NCBI GenBank assembly: GCA_031308135.1
Contig: JAHLJT010000631.1
Span: 266,586,948-266,650,947, forward strand
Reading direction: 5' to 3'
DNA: 64,000 nt
Origin: Acheta domesticus
Lineage: Eukaryota; Arthropoda; Insecta; Orthoptera; Gryllidae
Both the position numbers and the translations under genes were made by a program. Under the pieces are notes generated by a model. That model saw nothing but the letters and a program-made list of their open reading frames with translations. It made no database searches and was not told the origin of the DNA. Below, piece by piece: positions 54,391-64,000 of this stretch. Numbering within the stretch: the stretch's first letter is position 1; each line of letters starts with the position of its first letter.

Positions 54391-54647
54391 ATATATGCTT
54401 CATACTTCACTTTAACTGAAAGAATGGTGATCATGCACAGTCTTACAGTTGGATGTAGGTGTGTTAATGCTCGCTAGCCGCTGCTGTTACCCAGAGGGAT
54501 GGGGGATGTTACCCTCGTGACAAGAGGACATAAAATGGCGGGATCGGTGGAACAATAGAATGCGCTACTCTCTGTATCTAGGGACTCTATCATCGACTCT
54601 CCTAACTCGTTCTGCCCGGGTCAGGCGACTATAAATATAATTCGTTT

Positions 54648-54648
<1 letters not shown>
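54391..54648. other. Short block of probable retroelement sequence
   Basis: GGACATAAAATGGCGGGATC (TATA-like) near 54528, then GGCGACTATAAATATAATTC before the (TA)n tract. Could be another LTR-like scrap; undecided. Confidence 0.25.

Positions 54649-54706
<58 letters not shown>
54649..54706. repeat. (TA)n microsatellite
   Basis: About 56 bases of uninterrupted TA. Confidence 0.95.
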
Positions 54707-54707
<1 letters not shown>

Positions 54708-54975
54708 TTGTCCGGGGAGGAAACGTCGAAACTTCGAAAATAAGCTCATAAGACAATTCTAAACATATTTTGTCTAATAAACTACGTGGATACTCCGAAA
54801 GGTTGGGCCGCAATAAGCACTCAAAAGTTGTTTTGAAAACTTGATTTCTAGGCAAACATTTGCAATAGAGAAGCATAGAAGCAGTCTAGAAACATATAAG
54901 TAGTTTATTATTTACAAAAGAAATGAATTTGCATTTTCAGAAAGAAAAATTGAGCGAGAAATAAAAAAGCGCCCA
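54707..54975. other. Unassigned sequence between (TA)n and a SINE
   Basis: No domain or element end recognised. Confidence 0.3.
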
Positions 54976-54982
54976 ATTTACA

Positions 54983-55251
54983 CATATGGCAGCTCTTGGT
55001 CAGCGTGCTCGCTTTCCAGTTCGCAGCCCCGGGTTCGATTCCCGGTCGAGGCAAGACTTGCAATGTCCTTTCCTTGCAATGTCCCAGTATATGTTGCTGT
55101 GTGACGATGAGAAAATTCACTTCTTAGGTTGAGAAGACCGGAATACGGCGTGGGGTGTCTACGTGCTAACCACACGTACCCCCTTAACCCATGACCGCGA
55201 GGCTGGGGCGTCGCCGGTAGGCCTTTGCCCGTCCACGGGATCTTGCGCCAA

Positions 55252-55306
<55 letters not shown>
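54983..55306 (+). repeat. tRNA-derived SINE ending in (TA)n
   Basis: ATGGCAGCTCTTGGTCAGCG (A box) and CCCCGGGTTCGATTCCCGGT (a perfect B box with its T-arm stem) are spaced as in a tRNA. A 200-base body and a pure TA tail follow (55257-55306). The D arm and anticodon arm do not fold well, so a SINE and not a tRNA gene. Best-preserved SINE head in the window. Confidence 0.75.
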
Positions 55307-55307
<1 letters not shown>

Positions 55308-55310
<3 letters not shown>

Positions 55311-56932
55311 GACGAACGTGAATTTAGAGGTTCGTCACAGGTGCCAGAGCCCCATAAAACACCATAAAACAACGGGGAAGAGAGCGCGGCGCAGTTCAAA
55401 AGGGACGCGCCCGCGGACGAGGAAATTGCCGCCCGCAACGTTCATCGCGAGTCGCGAGAAAATGACGTGCATTAACTGGAGGGGAGGAGGAGGCGCCGCG
55501 TTACCCCTACAAACCGAGGGCATAAAACGCTAATCCGCAAGCGGAAGGGCCTCTTAAACTTTCGTCTGTTGGAGCAGGCAACATCTCTTAAGTTCCGCCC
55601 GTTGGAGCAGGCGGCATCTCTTTAGTTTTTCGTCAGTAGAAGCGGTAGCTTCTCTCTTAAGTTTTTAGTCGGTAGAGGCGGCAGTTTATCTCCAAAGTAA
55701 CGGTAGCCGTTGTTGACAGATTATGCGAAAGAACGTCATTTTAGTTAGGAGTGTCCGACGTCAGAAAGGCGTCTAGTTAGTTGTCCGCGAATTTGTTAAA
55801 ATATTCAATTAAAAATTTTGCAATTACGGTACCGTGAAAGAGGTCGCCTGTGAAATTTGCGACAAGTTGACGCTCAGATTAAACCATAAAATCTGCAGCT
55901 GGAACGGGGGAGAGATCTAGTACGCGGCGAGAACCAAACCTCACGCCGGCGTACGAATAACATTGGGCGCGAGCAAAAGAACGCGCCGAACGAGATCTGG
56001 AGACGGGCGAGTACCGGTCGTGATCGGACGAAGGAGACGGAACCGGGACGGGAGACAGAAGAGGACGACGGAGCTGGGAGCGGAAGATAGAAGAAGAACG
56101 GGACCAGGAGAGGAAGACGGAAGAAGGACGGCGACGGGAGCTGAAGACCGAAGACGGAGGCACGAAGGCGGCGGGTCGCTAGGCACGAGGCCGCGGCTCG
56201 GAGCGCAAGCGCCGGCAGCAAAAGCGACAGCGAGCGACCAAAGACAAGGACAGCTCACCAGGAAGGGCGAGGTAAAGAAAATGTTAGGAGTTTTACGGGG
56301 AGGTTCTAGACTGTGAAGGCGAAATAACTTTCATGTTGCAGTTATAAAAGCAATAGCCATTTTGACGCCTGGTTACCTGTTGGTTTTGTACATGAGTTAA
56401 AGTAGATTGATGTGGTAATAACTGTGTCAAAGTGTGGAGGAAGTTGTGCTACAGAGCACGTTTATTGTTCAGAGGTGTTAGAATTAAAACGGATGTAAAA
56501 TGAGATTAGTAAAGAGCACGCAGTGATTGAGTCAAAAGTGCAAGCAGAATTTAGTCAATTTTTTATTTTTAAAGAATTCTTAATTTTTCCATGAACAGTA
56601 ATTGTGTTTAGAATTTGAAGAGTTTTGGTTATTTGATTTAAAGAGGATACAGTGTGAGTTGATTTTATTTGGAAAGTTGAAAGAGAATGATGACGAGTTA
56701 CGTGTGTAGCAGAATTAGTTATTATTTTTGAAATCATTAAACTTTGTTTTACTGTTATTTGTGTTCCTGTGTTTTGGATTGCTCTCTACACCCCAAAGAT
56801 CCCGCTGCCCTGCGGTATAAGTAAGCTCAAAAGAGCAGATATCTGCGCACCCGCCCAGACGCTCAACCATTGTTGAGAGAATTAGCAAATTTAAATAAAT
56901 TTGGGTGTTCGGGGAGGGTTTGCGTCAGAATA
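55308..56932 (+). repeat. 1.6-kb GC/GA-rich element between two (TA)n tracts
   Basis: Begins TTGTGACGAACG directly after (TA)n and ends GTTTGCGTCAGAA directly before (TA)n (56930-56947). The termini are imperfect inverses (TTGTGACG-AAC / TTCTGACGCAAAC). TGTGACGAAC is mirrored at once by GTTCGTCACA at 55332. The interior has a GC-rich start, a GA-rich stretch (56030-56160, resembling 1660-1760) and the CCAAAGATCCCGCTGCCC motif near the end. A long LTR or a non-autonomous retroelement fits; no gag-pol. Confidence 0.5.
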
Positions 56933-57100
56933 TATATATATATATATTTTCTAACACACCCACCTACCCTCGTACTATTCTCAGTACGCTTGTTCGTCGA
57001 GCTTGCTAGTATGAATGCTCGTGATGCGAGCTTTGAATTCTCAGAAAGTAGGATCTTACGGGTATGTGAAAGGTCTGAACCCTTGACACAATAAAATCAG
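56933..57100. other. Short spacer after the (TA)n tract
   Basis: Nothing recognised. Confidence 0.3.
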
Positions 57101-57104
57101 ATGG

Positions 57105-58640
57105 ATAACGAAAACTGAGCATATAATTTCATCAAAATAACCACACAGTGGCACAATTTCATAGAGAAATGAACACATTTTATGTACAATAAATGAAGAT
57201 CTGGTTCTTCACTTAAAGAAAAACACATAAAATCGAACAGAACAGAAATTCGGCGTCACCGTGACTGCCTGAATGAAATAAAATAACTGGAGGTTTTCAC
57301 TCCTCTTTACCTCTGATTTAAATTAATACTCTCGTTCGAATTACACCCTTTCGTAATTTAAATTAAAAGCTCTGTTTGACTGATCTTCTTGTATCTCTGC
57401 GATTTTAATCAATACCTTTGATTAACTGACCTTCTTAAATTTGCCGTGCACGAATTTCAAAAATTTACTTTACAGCTACGCAAGCAATTTCGACTTCTTC
57501 ACACATTACATCAAGAAATTACTTTCAACAATATTACAAAACTTTAACTCTTCCCAAACAATACACAAACTATACAACCTCTTGAAACAAAACTTATTTA
57601 GTAAAACAGTACAAGGTAAAAAGCTCTCGGCACGGATAACTTTTCATACATTGATTCTGATTCCAAACTACCACGCCTATTCTGGACAGTTTCTCCCGTT
57701 TTCTTTAAATGTTCCCCTTTCTCTCCTACCGACAGTATTGTAAAACGGAGGAGTTCGTTTTCTCACCAACACCGCCTCGCTCACCGCTGGATGACCTTGC
57801 AGAGTACGACGCCGTCGCTCCGCGCTGCTGTCGACTTCTTGTGCGCTCGCCGTACGCCCGCTGTCCCGCGTTGGTTCCAGGTCTTTCTCCCCTACACGCC
57901 CTGCCTCTCCGTACGCTTGAGCCTTCGGATCGTCGTCCTCCTCCTCCTCCTCCTCCTCCTTCTTCTTCTTCTTCTTCTTCTTCTTCTCTTCTTACGCCAC
58001 ACGGGAATATAATCGCGCTTCCAACTTTCACCAAATTTATCCGGCGCTGCTTCAAACTCGCATGCGCGGCCTAGCTACCACATTTTTGACGTGTGCAGAA
58101 GTAGTTAAGTACCATATGATCGTGCTGGATACAATTTAGTCCTTCTGCGCGAATTTGGGCAATTTTGATCTTATTGCCAGCTTAAACTTTTAACACACTC
58201 TCGCTCCTATGCTAATTTATTCACGGGTCATTCACGGTGCTACTAGAATGCTTTTAACTGCATCAACTCGTCCCTATTTACGTTCTGGCTATCAACGGGT
58301 AAAATAAAACTCCTATTCTACACCTAAGTTGCGTAGTCACCAGTTCACCTTCCGCTGCTGTCGCCGTAATAGAGGAACCCTCCGCCAAGGCGTGCAGTAG
58401 TATTTATGTCACCGCGCCTGGGGAAATTTTCAGGGGCGAGGTCTTCTCCTACTTCCTTGACCTCCCCGGAAGACATTACTCGCTAGTTCGAGCGCTCTCG
58501 TTCGCTCAGCTGTTCATAGATGGCGCGTTTACAGACCATTGCTCCGCCGCGTATATTCGTTTCGCTGTTCGTAGGTGTTTCTGCGTGGCTGAGAGTGGCG
58601 TTATGGGCTCGTATGAACCCATAATGTCACAATAATAATT
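57105..58640 (-). repeat. LTR-like block, minus strand
   Basis: On the minus strand it starts TGTGACATTATGGGTTCATA, has GGTGACATAAATACTACTGC (TATA-like, near 58400) and continues through a GAAGAA-rich run (the CTC/TTC tract 57938-57990 on the plus strand) to GGCAGTCACGGTGACGCC at about 57256-57273. TGTGAC and a GA-rich interior recall the block at 55308. Plus-strand frames at 57709-58074 are composition artefacts. Confidence 0.4.
57938..57990. repeat. (CTC)n(TTC)n microsatellite
   Basis: CTCCTC units grading into TTCTTC units, all pyrimidine. Confidence 0.95.
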
Positions 58641-58755
58641 GTGACATTATTATTATATATATTATATATTCCATATTATATATTATATATATCATTTACA
58701 TTACTTTGTTGTTATAATAAAAATGGTAGTAATTTTTTTAATGTTTCTCTTTCAG

Positions 58756-60029
58756 TTAATATTCTCCACATTACTGAACTGGCCAGCTTCACCGTACTTC
58801 GGCATTTTAGCTCTTTTGGTGAATTCATGTACAACGCGAGAGGTATGATGGTGATTATATACGTGGCAGGCATACCATCCTTCCTGTTTCACTCCATCAT
58901 CTTGCAATTTCTTAATCGCAAGTTTCACTTCATCATCATCTGCATCGCCTTCTACGGTACAGTTCTGCCATTAAAGTACCTCGACATGTACAAGTCGTAC
59001 AAAATGCAATACGTCACTTGCATATTATGGGCGATTGGAAGCACGGGCACAAAACTGCTTGTTCCAGTGTACATCAGTGAAACGACAATAGACTACACAC
59101 GTGGAAGGTTTATTGCCATCAAGACCTTGTACATATGTATAATGTACTCACTTGTATATCTTGACAATCTACCAGTAGTGTCTTTCCGGCTTATGGCAGT
59201 TAGCGCTACAGTAGTTTCAGTGGCATGTTTGTGGTTGCCAGAAACGCCGGTGTATCTCCTGAGGCGAGGGAATGTGGACGCCACCAAACAGTCTCTTCGG
59301 CGCTTGCACGGAAATGCAGTAGAAGTGGAGCAGGAAGTCGAGAAGCTCCGGACTGTTCTGAAGGCTACGCACTCCGACACTAATAATACCATTGCAGCAA
59401 TTCGGAAATTCAGCAATATTCGGACACTGGGTTACATTGGATTGGTCATTATCTTAAGTCTTCTGGATTTTTTTTCTGGATTCGTATTCGCAGTGAATAA
59501 TATATATACGCACATTTACGAATTGGTCGAAAGCACAAACATACCGGTTATTCTAATAGTGATTTTCACACCAGGTGCCATTACTGGGCTCTTGGTGTGT
59601 GATCACTTCGGACACAGAAAGACATTGCTAGCTTCCATCATTGTCTGCGCGGGGGCAATGTTTTTGCATGTAGTAGTTTTCCTGAATGGATATTTAAATT
59701 GGAATCACAACATCACTGCTCTTCTTCTTGCTGCTCTGCATTTTTGTGGGTACAGTTTTGGAATCAATTTTCTTCCTATAGCTATAACTATTGACATTTT
59801 CCCGCCATGTCTTCTCAGTATTGCTCTAGCCGTAGTTGGTATAGTGTCCTGGCAAATTGAGATTCTCCCATTGATGTCCACACAAGACTATGAAAACTAT
59901 GAAATATTGGGTTTAATTTTGACGCAGATGGCTCTCTGTGCAGTGAGTGTACCTTTTTTATACTTATTTTTGGCAGAAAACGACATACCAACATGTGGGT
60001 ACTTCGCTATTGGGCAATCGTGGAGTTGA
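58756..60029 (+). CDS. Sugar porter (MFS, Tret1-like) copy 3, large exon with altered C terminus
   Basis: Third paralogue, starting after the acceptor TTTCTCTTTCAG with TT-AAT-ATT where copies 1 and 2 have TT-AAT-ATG. The lack of Met there supports the view that this codon is internal. With the exon at 39310-39508 it would encode about 490 residues, normal for the family. Motifs: PVYISETTIDYTRGRF, PETPVYLLRRG, DHFGHRKTLL, IDIFP. Against copies 1 and 2 there is one extra A in the run at 59976-59980: LPETKDQ becomes LAENDIP and the frame ends 17 codons later. The conserved PETK motif and cytoplasmic tail are lost. In the other frame homology continues to about 60075. It may be a recent pseudogene or a C-terminal variant. 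Confidence 0.8.
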
Positions 60030-61020
60030 TACTGGCAACTCGAATAATAAACGCATCAAAATCCAGAAAATATGACACATTAACACTCTTCAACATTAGA
60101 TTAAGTATAAATATTGGTTCATATTAATAATTTACATAATATATCTTGCAAACCACTTTTCTATTCATGGGGTTTTAGAACTCGCTTGATGACCAATCAA
60201 ATAATCTAATCACTCTTGAAAAAGCACGTGAGCGCTAATGTATGTGAGATATGTACTCAGTGCTTTCGATGTCGTATCTTTAATGTCCAGGATGTGTAGA
60301 CGAGCTTGTTAAGATATGCATTTGTGTACGCATGTTGTGTACTTAGGCCCAAATGAATGTACCCTTCACGTAGAATTGGAATGAATTTGACGTGTTCACT
60401 ATAGATTCGACAGGACGATACGTTCACCATATGTGCATGTATCGTGTACATGTAGCATATTGTGTACATGTAGATTGCAAAACCAGAGATATACTTCACT
60501 TGGAAATAGTAACAGTGGAAAACATCTAACGGTTTCTGCCTGGATTTTCTTCAGGAAACGTTTCTAATAAGAACCAGAAGTTCCTGAGTGTTACGATTTT
60601 ATTCTGGAGATATCACCAAAAATCACAAATTTTAAACCTACTGGATTCACAAGGTTTTATGTATCATTTTTTAACAAAATATAGCACAGAATAATCCTTT
60701 TAAAGTAATGTATTTAAACTTTCGTGATCTTTTTTAAATAATGGGCAAAGCACTCGATAATGACTAATGTTGGTGCATGCATTAATAGGAAAATTAAAAT
60801 TGTCTGCCTTTATTATTACTTGAGAAATAAAGTGTGTATTAACTTTAAATTACTACTAAAATTAACTTTTCATTTATGGGCTTTTACTGTATTCACGTTT
60901 CATATGCAACGTTTCATATGCACGCAGAGATATGCAACAACGGTAAGAAACTCGAGAGAAGGCAGTGGTAATGTGAGAACACAAAAGACAATAGGGTACA
61001 GCAAAATACAGTAAACAGCG
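60030..61020. other. 3' flank of copy 3 and unassigned DNA
   Basis: 60030-60200 aligns with the copy 1 flank, including the frame-shifted former C-terminal codons. Beyond that I see only AT-rich DNA with tandem GTGTACATGTAGCATATTGT and GTACATGTAGATTGC words near 60446-60475. Confidence 0.4.
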
Positions 61021-61021
61021 G

Positions 61022-61052
61022 GTTCTGCACCAATGCAAGATTGGTGCAGAAC
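61022..61052. repeat. Perfect 13-bp stem, 5-base loop
   Basis: GTTCTGCACCAAT, GCAAG, ATTGGTGCAGAAC: exact inverted repeat. It could be a hairpin or a chance palindrome at an old insertion site; no poly(T) or other context. Confidence 0.8.
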
Positions 61053-61361
61053 AGAACGTTGTGAAAGAGCTAATACAAAATGTTTAGTGACCACCAGGAG
61101 AACGCTCAGGCACTGAAAACAATAAATATTTCTTAAACGCGCAAGAATGCGCACAAGATAAAAACTATAACTTGTTACCAGATGTCTGCAGGTCGACACC
61201 AAGAAGTATCTCGATGTCTTCATGTGCATGCATTAATTTATGTATCGATAAAGTTTGAATTAAGAATGTTTTATCCCTTCTCTAGTCTCATTTTAAAGCC
61301 TTATTGAAGGAATCCTGCACAACACAACGCAAAGTATTATATTCCATTTGAAAATACTTAC

Positions 61362-61380
61362 ATTGATCATCAGAATCCAT
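61362..61380 (-). CDS. Possible first coding exon of another gene, minus strand
   Basis: On the minus strand, GCGACATGGATTCTGATGAT: an ATG in good context, six codons (MDSDDQ) plus one base, then a full-consensus donor GTAAGTAT at 61361. About 110 bases upstream AAATATAGAC (61481-61490) is a possible TATA box, and the leader is moderately GC-rich. The next exon, which would lie at lower coordinates, was not identified. Exon phase (1) is the same as in the sugar porter exon 1. Not enough sequence to name a product. Confidence 0.35.
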
Positions 61381-61480
61381 GTCGCAATGAGCACATAAGT
61401 CGCTAAAGAACACACGAATCGATTACACTAATCGAACTACGAAACGCAACTGCGGCCGGACTCACACACCGTCAGCGGAA

Positions 61481-61490
61481 GTCTATATTT
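61481..61490 (-). promoter_or_regulatory. Possible TATA box for the minus-strand exon
   Basis: AAATATAGAC on the minus strand, about 100 bases upstream of the candidate ATG at 61380. Weak by itself; it gains value only from the ATG plus strong donor downstream. Confidence 0.25.
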
Positions 61491-61539
61491 AGCGTAGTAG
61501 CTTATCGGTACAGTCCGGTCAAAAGCGTTGCAACCATCG

Positions 61540-62590
61540 ATTGAGTGTGATGTGAAACTTTTACAGTGCGGTGAGCAATAAATGGAAGCTTGTATGTGAA
61601 ATTAAAAGTTTGATTTTTGTCGCCCTAGAAAGGAAAAATATAACACGCGATGGTGGCGTCATCTCTGAATGAGTCACCATTTCTCGGTACCCACTCTACT
61701 GCTCGCAGTCAACTGTCTATATCTCTTTAATCTATGGTGAAAGTAACAGAAATCTCATATATAAAATTCTCGTGTCACAGTTTTAGTTACCATACTCCTC
61801 CGAAACGGCTTATGCGATATGTACGAAGCGTTGCCAGATGATTAAATGTATATCCCAGTACCAACCTCCAATATTCCAGGTACTTTCACTAACAATCCTG
61901 ATACCAATGTCCATTGATTAAAATTTTTACATTGTTAGTATTATAACTTTTATGTTTTTAACCCGCACAGGAAATTGGTTAAACTTAACTCGATATCGAT
62001 TGACGTACTATGCTTTCCTAATATAGCATGTACTAGAACAAAACATCTTGTCACCCTTAATATTTTTAAGGCAGTGTTTTCGCCAATATAGCGGTAGATA
62101 TTTATAATACTGGTGTCAGATTTAAATTATTAATTAACAAATTATTAAACGAATTTTAAATCGTTCAACAATTACCGTATACTTGAACTTCTGGTATTTA
62201 AATGTACCAGGATGTCTCCGTCCTGGTACATGGTTTCTTCATTAAAATCCTGGTAAACGTATAACGATCCTTGTATGTCTGGCAACATTGCAAACAGCAC
62301 ATCCAATTAGTTCGGAATACCAGCGAAATATCGAATTTAAAAAACCGCAAAATCACCCTGCAAGATGAGTAGTTGCTGCAAGCAAGGAGAGAAATAACTC
62401 CTGATTCGGCCGGATCAACTTGCGTCACAGTATACAGCTAAATTTTTCTAGGGTGGCCGCTGGGATTCGCGAGTAGAGGGGGAAGTTGAAAGTGGTGGGG
62501 AGACAGCCAGGAGGCGGTGCTCGCTCGCGCCTGGCTCGTCTGCCCATACTAAAAACATTAGCCTGCCGTACCGCACATGCTAGCGAACAA
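61540..62590. other. Intergenic DNA, no gene recognised
   Basis: AT-rich to 62440, then a short GC-rich patch (62440-62560). Frames are short and have no domain. Confidence 0.35.
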
Positions 62591-62599
62591 CGTTTGGAA

Positions 62600-63035
62600 T
62601 TCAATTTGCTATAGTGTCTTCGCTCGGCAATGAAGAAACATCAAATTCACGGGTTGGCCTGACGCTGTCCTCATCATCCACAAGTTTTCCACTATCACTG
62701 ATACCGGTTTCCTTACTATCATAAGTAGTATCACTATCACTGTCTTTACTATCGTTCGCGTCGTTTCCTCTAACAATAACGATTTTTTCATATGGTGCAT
62801 TAAATCATTGTGCGGCGAATTGACGAATACACACTCATTGAAACTGTCGAGAGCAAATTCCGCGTCCTTTCTCTTCTCTTTATTAGGAGTAGAAACAGAA
62901 CACGATTCTCCTTATTGAATAGAATTAATTTCCTTATTAATTTTGCAAATAGATATTTTCGAAACACCTGAAGCTGCAATTACTGCCTTAAGAACTGCTT
63001 TGATATTTTCAGTGCCTTCTTTTACTTCTCTTCAT
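62600..63035 (-). pseudogene. Relic of an IS630/Tc1-like transposase
   Basis: Three minus-strand frames in order. First, ENIKAVLKAVIAASGVSKIS (about 62960-63030), which fits the helix-turn-helix start A-x-x-x-x-G-V-S-x-x-T-I. Second, STPNKEKRKDAEFALDSFNE then CVFVNSPHNDLMHHMKK (about 62780-62910), fitting the TPxKKRxR...LDxFD-x-C-x-x-R linker. Third, an acidic Ser/Asp-rich tail (SKDSDSDTTYDSKETGIS) at 62600-62770, like the C-terminal end of these transposases. The frame changes at the AAAAAA run near 62788. The catalytic DDE core is missing. Assignment by pattern only. Confidence 0.4.
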
Positions 63036-63394
63036 TAATTGATATACTTTGAAAACTGACACCTTGCGGAGACGAAGTCAGGGTCAATGTTTACTCAACT
63101 GGAGTAGGGCTGTCAACACGTCCTGGGAAGGGACGCGCTCCCCCCTAAAGCGATAGTTTTAAGGAATGGACTCTTCCGACTGCTCTGAGACTTGACCTTC
63201 AACGGCCACGCTAAAATATTTTCACTGTATTAGCAAAATTCCCGGCGTTGCCTGGGTTTCTTCGTACCAAATACTTTGAACAAAGAAAAATATCAATTTT
63301 ATATAAACCATGGTGTTTAACTTAATTTTAATGTATTAATTGGTATAAATTTATATAAATTTTATAAATTTGTTTACATTTTTGCCATTTTTAC
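63036..63394. other. Intergenic DNA, nothing recognised
   Basis: GC patch at 63110-63220, then AT-rich. No gene or element end. Confidence 0.3.
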
Positions 63395-64000
63395 TTTCCC
63401 GTATACGTACGTATACACGGAGTGATATTACGTAGTATAGGGAAAGTTATGTAATGCTTCGCGAAAAAATGGCGAATTTTCGGTAGAAAAAAATTCATTG
63501 CCGGGGCGTGATAACGAAAAAGTGGATAAATCCACTTGCTAAATTACGAAAAAAAAATCCCCTAACACGAAGTGTAGACAGAAACCCTCTTTTGTGGGTC
63601 CTTGATACCGAAAACCCAATTGAAAGGAAAACGTCCGTCTGTCTGTCCGTCTGTGAAAACTGCTAGCACCTAAACCATACATACGATTTCTTTCAAAATG
63701 GATATTCTCCGGTCGATCTGATTCTAGTCAAAGCTTTGAGATTTTCAAAAAGATCCTGTAAAATTTGGGGGTACTTTATATGAAGCCCCCCGGGGATTTT
63801 CAAAATTTTCTCAAAAACGGCTCCAAATTTTTTCTTTAAATTTCTTGTAAGAAGAGAGAAGAGTAAGAGACACTTATTAAGGTGGCATAGGTCTGATTTT
63901 CATGGATAAATAAAAATTCGAAAATTGCAAAAGTTGAAAATTTTTTCGGCGTCTTTCTGGAACTACAAAATTGAAGACATAGATTTTTCTTTCAAATAAA
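63395..64000 (-). repeat. Hairpin-ended repeat family, minus copy cut by the window end
   Basis: Begins TTTTTACTTTCCCGTATACG, TACGTATACACGGAGTGATA and TTACGTAGTATAGGGAAAGT, the clearest terminal hairpin of the first subtype. It goes on through GGCGAATTTTCGGTAGAAAA, AAAGTGGATAAATCCACTTG, CTTGATACCGAAAACCC and the ACGTCCGTCTGTCTGTCC tract to the GCTCCAAATTTTTTC module. Close in sequence to the copy at 40850-42413. Confidence 0.85.

Noticed and set aside
54983..55056. tRNA gene
   Set aside because: Perfect B box and T stem, but the acceptor and anticodon stems do not pair, and a SINE body with (TA)n tail follows.
57709..58074. Ser- and Pro-rich frames
   Set aside because: Driven by the (CTC)n(TTC)n tract within an LTR-like block.
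58641..58755. Upstream extension of the copy 3 reading frame
   Set aside because: It opens at a GTG, not an ATG, runs through AT-rich intron-like DNA and the polypyrimidine tract of the acceptor, and has no counterpart in copies 1 and 2.

Overview
The window looks like nuclear DNA from an insect with a large, AT-rich, transposon-crowded genome. The reasons are three insect-type MFS sugar porter genes (Tret1-like), spliceosomal intron signals, Jockey- and CR1/L2-like LINE relics, tRNA-derived SINEs, mariner, hAT and piggyBac pieces, and many (TA)n microsatellites. A polyneopteran such as a stick insect would fit, but I cannot prove the order. There is no bacterial, organellar or viral gene content and no CRISPR array.

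Genes. Three paralogous sugar porter exons lie on the plus strand at 10670-12033, 23638-25004 and 58756-60029. Each is a single long exon starting five bases before the position of an internal Met, directly after a splice acceptor. The protein-coding start is therefore upstream. A matching first exon with TATA box, leader and a phase-1 GC donor is at 39310-39508. Spliced to the third copy, it gives a protein of about 490 residues with transmembrane segment 1 restored. Copies 1 and 2 have no first exon that I can recognise in the window. Copy 3 has a one-base insertion that removes the conserved C-terminal PETK motif. A possible first exon of another gene is on the minus strand at 61362-61380.

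Layout. 1-9.9 kb: non-genic, with LTR-like, SINE and hairpin-family fragments. 9.9-19.7 kb and 22.8-32.7 kb: two collinear copies of a segmental duplication, each holding a pyrimidine-rich simple repeat, a sugar porter exon and matching 3' flank. Each copy has taken different insertions: a mariner-like MITE, a foldback holding a hAT MITE, an LTR-like block and a second foldback in copy 1; a 244-bp MITE, a piggyBac scrap and LTR/SINE pieces in copy 2. 19.97-22.6 kb: transposon cluster at the junction. 33.5-38.9 kb: hairpin-family copies and a piggyBac relic. 39.1-58.75 kb: promoter, exon 1 and a roughly 19-kb intron packed with repeats, including a LINE with an open 711-codon frame. 58.76-64 kb: third sugar porter exon, the minus-strand candidate exon, an IS630-like transposase relic and another hairpin-family copy.

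The most distinctive unexplained structure is a dispersed non-coding family of about 1.4-1.55 kb present about a dozen times. It has a conserved left end, four diverged internal modules of about 300 bp, a GTTCACAGACGGACGG motif and a terminal hairpin followed by AAAA. Two hairpin variants change both arms together, which suggests that the fold itself is maintained.
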